A DNA stretch of 64,000 nucleotides, from positions 10,910,001 to 10,974,000 of the forward strand of contig NC_059414.1 of NCBI RefSeq assembly GCF_905220565.1, in the 5' to 3' direction. Source of the stretch: Melitaea cinxia. Taxonomy: Eukaryota > Arthropoda > Insecta > Lepidoptera > Nymphalidae. A program made the position numbers and the translations under genes. Positions 56,233 to 64,000 of the stretch are shown piece after piece. The notes beneath the pieces were generated by a model. The model was not told the DNA's origin, searched no databases, and saw only the letters and a list, made by a program, of their open reading frames with translations. The stretch's first letter is position 1. The number at the start of each line of letters is the position of its first letter.

Positions 56233-57284
56233 CCGTCGGACTTTTTGTTGTTATTGAGATTAGTTTTAATGTTTCGTTCGATAAACGAGAATAAATGGAT
56301 TGAGTATATTGTTAATGGGTTATTGTTGAATGATATCATACAGATATGTTTCATCATTTATTATATAATAAGCTAAAATTAAGTATAGATAATAATTGAA
56401 TATTGACATAAAATGTTGAACAGAGAATAATTTAGCTACATGTATTAATAATTACCATAATTTTAATTATTTTGTTAATTTTTCTTATTTCTCGTTCGCT
56501 CGGTTAGATCAAGTTTAATGAGAATACGGACGTGTTGTACACATCTCGTATATAAACATATAGGTAATATAAGATTTTTTTTATATTGTACAAAAATTGA
56601 ATTTACTTAAGATATGATGGTGATGTATAAAGTAATGTAGTAAATATTTAAATAAACAGAAAAAAGGCTGGATGTATGTTCAGCTAATATTTGAATATTT
56701 TCATATTATAATTTTAATATAACCCCATTTTTTTTTGTTGAATTTGTTCCTTCTGGTCTATGTACAGGGCTAGCACAATCTCGCATTCCTCTCGTAAGCG
56801 CATCATTAAAATATTGAACACGCAAAGCGCGAAGGTGCTCGTCTTAACACGTAAAATTACATGGAGACGGGAGGTAAATGTAAAAACTTGATTTCAGCCA
56901 GTGGCCAATTAAATATATTGGTACTTGAAAATGTAGTAAATTATTTAATCCTCATGCAAAAACAAAAACTATTGTTTAAAAGAATTTATTTATTTTATAT
57001 TTATAAAACAGGCGCATTGCATACAAAAAGCTATCAGAGTAAATGCAATAATTAATGCACTGATTGAAAATATATTAATATTTTTTTATTTCTTTATTAT
57101 TAATTCAATGCTCTTTATACAATCACATTTTCTTTAAACATTTAATTTAAAGTATTTTTCAATTGTTTCTGAGTCAAATAAATATACTTCTTTTAAAATA
57201 ACAAAAAGCCTTGAATCTTAAGGTAATCTATTTATTTCACATAAACTGACTAAAAACTCAACAATACGTACTACATAAAATAGC
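56233..57284. other. 3' ends of TAF3 and AFG3L2 and the space between
   Basis: Convergent 3' regions. TAF3 has AATAAA at about 56291 and 56650. On the minus strand AFG3L2 has an AATAAA (complement of TTTATT at about 57229). No gene between; a small frame at 56861-57055 has no support. Confidence 0.5.
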
Positions 57285-60200
57285 TTAATTTTTACTGGGG
57301 TTTGCCCCTGATGGTATGCTTTCTGGGGGTGGTGTCGAAGGTTGTTTCTCTTTGTTCCAATCCTTTAAGCCAGCAGGCAAAGTTGTATCTTCATCTAATG
57401 AACCAGTACCTTCAACAAATTCTTCATAAGTACTCTTTTCTGGGAATGGTCTAGGACCCAAAAGCTCAATCATGTCATCCCTGCTCAGAATTTCTTGTTT
57501 CAATAGCCTCTCAGCAACTTTTTCTATATTAGCTTTGTGTTTTATCAACAAATCTGTAGTATGTTTGTGCGCAGAATTTATCAAATCTCTTACTTCTGAA
57601 TCAATTAATTCCGCTGTTTTCTCTGAATATGGTTTATCTATTACCATCTCTCCAGGTTGTGGCATTTCGAACGAAACGTTACCTACTTTAGGATTCATAC
57701 CGTAGTGCACAATTTGAGCGTAAGCGCTTTGAGTTATTTTTTTAAGGTCATCTTGGGCGCCAGTTGTAATTCTACCAAAGAATATCTCTTCACTCACTCT
57801 TCCACCAAGTGTCATACACATTCTATCGAAAAGTTGTTCCTTACTATACAAATACTGTTCTTTTGGTAGATATTGAGCATATCCAAGCCCTTTACCTCTT
57901 GGGATGATTGATACTTTAAGCAAGGGATCCGCATGTTGTAGGAACCAGCCTGCAACTGCGTGTCCAGCTTCGTGGTAAGCGACGATCTTCCTTTCATCCG
58001 GTTGTAGTACGTTCGATTTCTTTTCCATACCTGCTACCACTCTTTCAATAGCTTGTTCAAAGTTTTTCATTGTAATGTCATTAGCTAACTCTCTCGCGGC
58101 AATAAGAGCTGCTTCATTGCATACGTTAGCGATGTCTGCACCAGTGAAACCTGTAAATATAAAAAAGTATATTTATTATTTTTACAATATAAAATAATAA
58201 TATTGACTTATATGGTATGAGTCTGTGTTGGTTTGAAAATAGGACAGTAAGCTAAAAAGAATATCGTAACAATATATACGACACTGCAGACAGTATAGGA
58301 GCCGTAATCGCCAGCAGTTAAAGAAGGAAGCGAAAACTCATGGACAGCTGTCAAGTGGTGTGGATATATCTTGATAAGCTGTTAGAGACATTATCGGCAG
58401 GATTTTAACAAATACAACTGAAAGGTAAGGGTTCTCCCCACCGTGCTTCGCAGAGCGCTTTAAGCCGTCGGTCACGGTTGTTATTATAAATACCTGATAC
58501 TCATAGTAGGGAACATACCCGCCAACCCACAGTGGAGCAGTGTGGTGGATTAAGCTCCGATCCTTTTACATGGAGAAAGAGGCCCAGCAGTGGAATGTTA
58601 CAGGCTGAATGCACAATGCATATTTATATAATAACATAGTACTCTTGGAATCTTAACCTGAAGTGGCAGCGTCACGTGGAACTTATTAATTAGCCTACTC
58701 TTTTCAACTCACTATGATAATTTCTTTACCTTAACGTTCCTATTTTTTATCTAACTTGGTCGGCAAACAAACGTATGAGCCATACGATACTTGATGATAA
58801 GCGATTACCGTAGCTTCTAGGCGTCTGCAACACCAGAAGAATCGCAAGTGCGTTGCCGACCCTAACTCCTATTCTTCCCAGGACCTCTGGTTAACTTACT
58901 CATCAACAGGAACAAACCACTGCTTGAAAACAGTATTATTATGCTGTGATCTTCTGTAAGGTCAAGGTACTACTCAGTCGGGCTGCACCATATTTTGAGC
59001 AGGAAATTACTGCTGTGCCCTACCTCAGTTATATATATCTGTTTTTTAGCGGTCTCTATGAAATTGTTTTCACATGGGTAATTTTCCGTTTTTTTTGGTT
59101 ACACAAAAACACACAATGGTTAAATGAACAGGCTGATGCTTAAGCTGTTGTGGGTTCAATGGACCCACATAACAAATATCTGTACAGGTCATAATTATTG
59201 TTTGTCATGGTCTGGAATTTGTATACATCTTTTATGTTTCCTGACCCCGGATATAGGATTAAAATCCTAGTGAGGGCTTTTGAATGTGGGATATTCAATA
59301 TTAATACTTAAAAAAAATACATAAATAAACGCTTCACACTCAACGGCCCCCAGTAGGATTTTCTCCTGTGTCGGGGATCCGGAAACACATTCAAATATAC
59401 AAGCACATATGCTCAGACCACGACAAATAACGAACCCGTGACCGCCAGCGCAACAGTCAGTACTGTGACCACTGCGCCAACGCGTCGTTAAAATTTCTGT
59501 ATTTTCTTGAAATCATCGATTAGTTGTTTATATGCATTGATCTAGAATATAGCAAAGATTTTCCTTGTACCTTAAATGGAAATTTTTTCTTTTAATAGCA
59601 CTATTGTGGCAAAGAAGTTATGTTCCACTGATAGTAAGTGGATACCGTACTCAATGGACACTTGCAACACCAGGTGCATTAAAATCACGTTGGTGAACCT
59701 ACCCTTGACCATTCCTATCTATAGCTACGTTACTCACCACAGGAACTCAACGCTACTTGAGAGCAGTCTTGTTTTGCTGTCATCTTCTGTAACGTTTATG
59801 ACTTACCCAAACAGACTGCTCCTGATTTTGGCAATAAAGTTCCTGCTGTGCTTATACTCAATACATGTATCACAAGAAAATATAATAACAAACCTGGAGT
59901 TAGTGCAGCCATTTTACGTGCCAAATTTTCTTTATTTAAACTAGTCTTTAATATTGCTAAATGGACTTTGAAGATTGACGCTCTTCCTTTAATATCAGGA
60001 GCTGGTACAAAGATCTGCCTATCAAATCTACCCGGTCTCAATAAGGCTTTATCTAAAATATCAACTCTGTTTGTAGCAGCTAAAACTACAACATTTGTTG
60101 TAGTGTTAAAGCCGTCCATTTCTACTAGCAGTTGATTCAGTGTGTTTTCTTGTTCAGAATGACCACCAAAGCTTCGGCCACCTCTCTTTCTGCCCACGGC

Positions 60201-61346
60201 ATCTATTTCATCAATAAAAAGAATGCATGGTGCATGCTTACGGGCCATGTTGAACATATCCCTAACTCTTGATGGACCCACACCTACGAACATTTCCAAA
60301 AACTCCGACCCTGACACTGTAAGGAAAGGGACATTTGCTTCTCCTGCTGTAGCCTTAGCAAGTAAAGTTTTTCCAGTACCAGGTGGGCCGGTAAGTAAGG
60401 CTCCCTTAGGTATTTTAGCTCCTAAGTCAATATATTGCTGAGGATTTTTCAAGAAGTTTACAAATTCCATAATCTCAATCTTAGCTTCTTCACAACCAGC
60501 TACATCTTGGAACTTTACACCAATATCTGTTGGATTGATGAGTTTAGCAGTAGATTCCATTACCCCACCAAAAAGACCTCCACCTTTACGTCCACCTCTG
60601 CCCATCATATCTGCTGATCTTCTCATCATATAGATCAAGAAACCTATTATCAATAAAGTTGGCAGCATTCCTGTTAAACTTGCTGCTTCGACCTCAGTCT
60701 TGTAGATAACAGGGATAAAATTAGGTGGTTCAACATTCATTTCTATTTGTGCATTTTCCAGATTTCTTTCGAATGAATCAACACTACCTATAGCAAACCA
60801 TATTATCTTTCCATCAAGAGCAGACCCTTGCAGGCGTACTCTAACCCATTTTTTATTTATAACCTCCAATTTTTCAACGAGTCCTTTATTAAGATATAAA
60901 TTAACGAAGTCCCGCCAACTAATTTCTCTGTATCGAAGTTCGAAGTAAGCTATAGTTGTTAGTAAGGTTACAACACCCATTGCTCCAAACATCATCCATT
61001 TTTCTCTATCTTGGCCCTCGTAACCGCCGCGCCCCGGGCCTCTGCCACCTCCTGAACCACCAGAGAACATGTTCATATTCCATTTATCTTGTGACGAGCT
61101 TGGTTTCGGACTAGGCGGCGTACTTTTTGACGGTGCTGGTGCTGCATCAGTATCAGGTTTATTAGCTTGTTTCTGACTATTTTCTGGTTGAAAATATTTT
61201 TCGAATCCCTTAGGAGGTTTCTTGCAAAATTCGTACCATTGATTCAATACAGAATCGAGAGCTGGCACACCAATGGATTGAAGTCTATGTCCATTAAAAT
61301 GTAGTTTGGATAGCTGTGTCTGCGTTAGCTTAAGGCTCTTCCACAT
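57285..61346 (-). CDS. Afg3l2: Mitochondrial m-AAA protease subunit AFG3L2
   Basis: Two coding exons on the minus strand: 61346-59894 and 58150-57285, joined in phase 1 (LTPG|FTGAD), for 772 residues. An ATP-dependent zinc protease of the inner mitochondrial membrane that faces the matrix and degrades or matures membrane proteins. Features in order: a basic/amphipathic N-terminus that could act as import signal; the PPKGFEKYF motif (about 44-52); a Gly-rich stretch; TM1 (about 118-137); an intermembrane part (ISWRDFVNLYLNKGLVEKLE); TM2 (about 234-250); the AAA domain with Walker A GPPGTGKT (about 319-326), Walker B LFIDEIDAVG and arginine finger RPGRFDRQ; then the peptidase with HEAGH (about 543). 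The end is LGPRPFPEKSTYEEFVEGTG, the AFG3L2 signature, followed by a Pro/Ser tail. The single intron (1.7 kb) holds SINEs and other repeats. It could be confused with paraplegin (SPG7), but the C-terminus fits AFG3L2. Confidence 0.95.
58430..58612 (+). mobile_element. SINE tail fragment
   Basis: The second half of the tRNA-headed SINE (CCCACCGTGCTTCGCAGAGC, CGCCAACCCACAGTGGAGCA, TGTTACAGGCTGAATGC); the head is missing. Located in the AFG3L2 intron. Confidence 0.6.
58752..59028 (-). repeat. Interspersed repeat, inverted copy of the 26.2/41.9 kb family
   Basis: Runs from TAACTTGGTCGGCAAACAAA to GAGCAGGAAATTACTGCTGT and a CCCTACCTCAGTT end. It contains GCGATTACCGTAGCTTCTAG and TCAACAGGAACAAACCACTG. 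This is the longest and most complete copy here. Located in the AFG3L2 intron. Confidence 0.7.
59095..59275 (+). repeat. Decayed tRNA-headed SINE
   Basis: Weak head (TGTTGTGGGTTCAATGGACC) and body (AAATATCTGTACAGGTCATA, GTCATGGTCTGGAATTTGTA) of the SINE family. Located in the AFG3L2 intron. Confidence 0.4.
59325..59487 (-). mobile_element. tRNA-headed SINE, second tail type
   Basis: Same structure as 46239-46462: a head at the right side (inverted, CGCCAACGCG and ACCGCCAGCGCAACAGTCAG) and the tail end at the left (CGCTTCACACTCAACGGCCC). Located in the AFG3L2 intron. Confidence 0.7.
59620..59865 (-). repeat. Decayed copy of the GGTCGGC repeat family
   Basis: Order and spacing recall 58752-59028 (GGATACCGTACTCAATGGAC, TGCAACACCAGGTGCATTAA, CACCACAGGAACTCAACGCT, TTTTGCTGTCATCTTCTGTA), but it is much diverged. 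It lies just before the second splice boundary of AFG3L2. Confidence 0.45.
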
Positions 61347-62094
61347 ATTGTTTTATGGTATTTAATATTTACAAAACTTATTTTAATGAAATATTTCACA
61401 ATAAGATGGGTTATTATGTCACAATAATCGTCAAGAACTACATAGGTCTCCACAAAAACATGGTTAAAAATATCTGTCAATAGTAATAATCATAGATTTA
61501 AGTTTAGTGTTGTATATTGCACAACGAAAATTCTAATGTCATTACAGTTTTATCATGTACATGATGACTACGTTTTTATTAGATCTGATATAAAATAAAT
61601 AAATTGTATTTCTTATAACATAAGAATAAAAATACTTTCTTCTCATTGTATCTGTGGTTAATTAAAGATTTTATTTTGCGTCATTATAAAAGTGAGTTTT
61701 GATTTTAAAACGGCCTGTCCACTTCCCACCAGCAGGATAAGCACCATGAAAGTCCACACATAGGGAAAAGCTTGGAGCTTAATCCACGCATTACACCAGT
61801 CACCACGCTGCTCTACAGTGGGTTGGTGGATAATAAATTTATTATGAACACCTAACGACTGCTATAAGGTCTTTGTAATAAAAAGCAGGGCTGAAGGCTT
61901 TACAGGCTTTTCGAGACATGGTGGGGAGATCCATATAGTTGTATTTGTACGTCTATACGACGAAATAACATAAACGAATATTTGCAGTTTGCACTACAAG
62001 AAATATTTACCCTAAACAATAACGAACATGCGATCCCGGTGAGGTTAAAGTGACTACTCAAACTATTATATCAGACAAGTATATGAATCAAAGT
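61347..62094. other. AFG3L2 5' flank with a decayed SINE
   Basis: No gene. Positions about 61715-61930 are an inverted, decayed SINE tail (GAGCTTAATCCACGCATTAC, CGCTGCTCTACAGTGGGTTG). Confidence 0.45.
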
Positions 62095-62625
62095 CATTAA
62101 TATATTTATTTATTTATTCTTAATGTACACCAAAATACAGACACATATAAAGAAAGAAATAATACAAGATGTACAAAGGCGATCTTATCGCTAAATAGTG
62201 ATTTCTTCCAGATAACCTTTGGGTACTGGACACGATACAGTAGCAGCGGTTAGAAGTGTGCACAAATTAAGGATGAAAAATCAATAATAAATAGATAAAA
62301 ACTACGATATGATAGACACATAATTATTAAAGAAAAAAAGCATATAAATAAGTAAATATTTTAGTGTAGGTATACTATATAATATACATATACACACACA
62401 TAAACATACATACACATATAAAAATATATACATATATACACACACATAAATATATACATATATGTACACATAAAGTAAACTACAAATCGCGACAGTTATG
62501 ACTTAATGAGCGACATATTATAATGCTTTTTAAGGCGTTGCTTGAAGCAAGCTTGTGTTGGAGCTTGTTTTATTGAAAGCGGAAGAGAGTTCCACAGACG
62601 GACAGCATTAACTATTAATATTTCT
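62095..62625 (-). repeat. LINE 3'-end fragment (CR1-like) with internal microsatellite
   Basis: Starts with TATTTATTTATTTATTC-type repeats and TTAATGTACACCAAAATACA, then AGATGTACAAAGGCGATCTT and ATTTCTTCCAGATAACCTTT, wording I associate with 3' ends of CR1-like LINEs in Lepidoptera. It ends with GGAAGAGAGTTCCACAGACG. A CA/TA-rich microsatellite at about 62386-62470 lies inside. Confidence 0.4.
62386..62470. repeat. CA/TA microsatellite
   Basis: Alternating ATACACACACAT and ATATATACATATAT runs. Confidence 0.85.
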
Positions 62626-63098
62626 TAATTTGTTTAATTATAATTCTCCGATACAACTCTTCAATTCAGTTGTATGAAAAATATAGGTGCCTGTTTCACT
62701 TCGTGTTGCTCTTTGTTCCAGTGTTTAAGATCGTATCGATTCAATACAAAATCGATAAAAATGTCGATAAATATAGCAATAAACGTGTACTAATATATTT
62801 ACAGTTATCTGTGCGATAATACAACAATTTATAAAGTGGACCTGGCTGTATGGATTATAGTCCTTTGCCTTTCCCTATTGGGGATAAATTTTAAAACAAC
62901 ATTATAAAGTGGACACTGGACATCTGTCCAAGTAAATAAAAGAAGTAGGTTTTTCACTTTTATACCGTTGAAATCGTATTAAAATAATGATTTTATTTTT
63001 ATCGTTCATCAAACGTCTCTAAATCTTACGTGTCTTTTGTGAGTCGATAGTCTTACTCTGTAAATTTATCTAACGTTATTTTACTTTTGTTAATAGTT
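62626..63098. other. STK40 upstream region
   Basis: No reading frame. An acceptor-like TTTTGTTAATAG ends at 63096, two bases before the ATG, so a non-coding upstream exon is possible. No core promoter element stands out. Confidence 0.4.
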
Positions 63099-63578
63099 AT
63101 GGATCAAGAGAAACCAAGTTGTAGTGTAAATCATGGAAAACGGACTCGACCTTTGTTACTGCAACCAAGCCCGAAGATAGCGAGAATATCCGCTTACGCA
63201 AGTTCAACGTCTAGTTCCGTGCTTAAAAATTCAAAAAAGTTGAGTCCAAATTCACCTAGGAAGCCAAAATTATTGTATAACAAGAGTGACGTACCAGCGC
63301 CAGGGACACCTGTTCCCGATAAACACGTTCGTAAGGCTGGTCCTTACCTGCTAGGCCCGAAACTAGGACCTAGTCCCGTTAAAAGCATAGTTCAGTGCTT
63401 AGCGCGTAAAGAAAAGACTGATGACTATTACCAAATAAAAATCCTAACTCTTCGTAATGAAGGGCAGGTTGAAACGCAAGATGACAGACAGGGGAAGATG
63501 CTTCTACACACCGAATATTCGCTATTATCTCTTTTGAAGGACCAGGATGGTGTTATTCATCATCATGGTTTGTTTAAG
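63099..63578 (+). CDS. STK40: STK40-type serine/threonine kinase-like protein, first coding exon (partial)
   Basis: First coding exon only: 160 residues from ATG 63099 to the donor AAG|GTATGA at 63578, phase 0; the gene continues beyond the window. After a Ser/Pro/Lys-rich N-terminus (about 1-85) comes AGPYLLGPKLGPSPVKSIVQ, then CLARKEKTDDYYQIKILTL and GKMLLHTEYSLLSLLKDQDG with VIHHHGLFK. This string of motifs is specific to STK40 (SgK495), a Tribbles-related kinase-like protein with an atypical glycine loop that acts as an adaptor to ubiquitin ligases in vertebrates. The kinase catalytic loop and C-lobe are outside this window, so catalytic competence cannot be judged. It is transcribed away from AFG3L2, 1.75 kb between start codons. 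Confidence 0.9.
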
Positions 63579-64000
63579 GTATGAAAATCTCCTTACTACA
63601 AATGTTTTTTTTTTACTTGGTCAGTTCTCCATTTCTATAGCAACTTGATACCCATCTAAAAGTTTTAAGTGAGAACATCCCTTGCTTTGTAAGATAAGCT
63701 TGACCTTCATTTATACATGTTTCTACTAGGGTTGTTACTTACTACTTACTCATGGCTATGTTTTATTATTTAGTCTGGTAAATGATATTTGGTACTATAC
63801 AAAATTAATTGCCTCCTTTATTTTTTATTCTTACTGTCATTTTCATATATTTATTACAGCACAGGCTTTTGACTCTTGCACTGGTGGTTGTAGGTTGGAT
63901 TCTTGCATGTGGCAAATATTTGTAATGTAATGATATTTCAATGTGACATTGGCGAAATCATCAGTACTCATTTGGCACTATTGAAAGCCCATAACCCTGA
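63579..64000 (+). other. STK40 intron, truncated by the window end
   Basis: No second exon is recognisable. At about 63862-63930 there is a decayed tRNA-like SINE head (TTGTAGGTTGGATTCTTGCA, then GGCAAATATTTGTAATG). Confidence 0.5.

Overview
This window reads as nuclear DNA of a moth or butterfly (Lepidoptera). It is AT-rich, its intron-bearing genes are clearly animal, and it is packed with repeat types I know from lepidopteran genomes: CGACTTC-bounded interspersed repeats, Helitrons ending in CTAG, tRNA-headed SINEs, and RTE-, Jockey- and CR1-like LINEs. I cannot name the species. One scaffold gap of 200 N lies at 5784-5983.

Layout. Positions 1-20190 hold no host gene that I can support. 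They contain interspersed repeats, a Helitron split by the gap, a PIF/Harbinger-like MITE, and a nest of decayed retroelements: two Ty3/gypsy-type remnants, two larger LINEs, one Jockey-like LINE fragment and an RTE-like insertion. A long 17-bp minisatellite sits at 12067-12873.

Positions 21144-64000 carry five host genes. Syntaxin-7 (Syx7, + strand, 5 coding exons, 21144-27985) is an endosomal Qa-SNARE. The TFIIH core subunit p62/Tfb1 (GTF2H1, - strand, 11 coding exons, 36737-48905) carries a tRNA-Thr(TGT) gene and many repeats in its introns. TAF3 of TFIID (+ strand, one 3.5 kb coding exon, 52720-56232) has a histone-fold N-terminus and a C-terminal PHD finger. The mitochondrial m-AAA protease AFG3L2 (- strand, 2 coding exons, 57285-61346) appears complete. 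The first coding exon of the kinase-like gene STK40 (+ strand, from 63099) runs off the right side of the window.

Gene relations. Syx7 and p62 converge across about 8.7 kb of repeats. p62 and TAF3 are divergent; both encode general transcription factors (TFIIH and TFIID). The 3.8 kb between them is filled by a Helitron that carries an internally deleted P-element-like transposon, and by a second Helitron. TAF3 and AFG3L2 converge with 1 kb between stop codons. AFG3L2 and STK40 are divergent. I see no operon-like or newly invented multi-gene system. The most unusual items are the P-element-like remnant (8-bp target duplication, long inverted termini, broken THAP reading frame), the minisatellite with patterned variants, a near-perfect 60-bp-arm hairpin in a p62 intron, and the layered transposon insertions.
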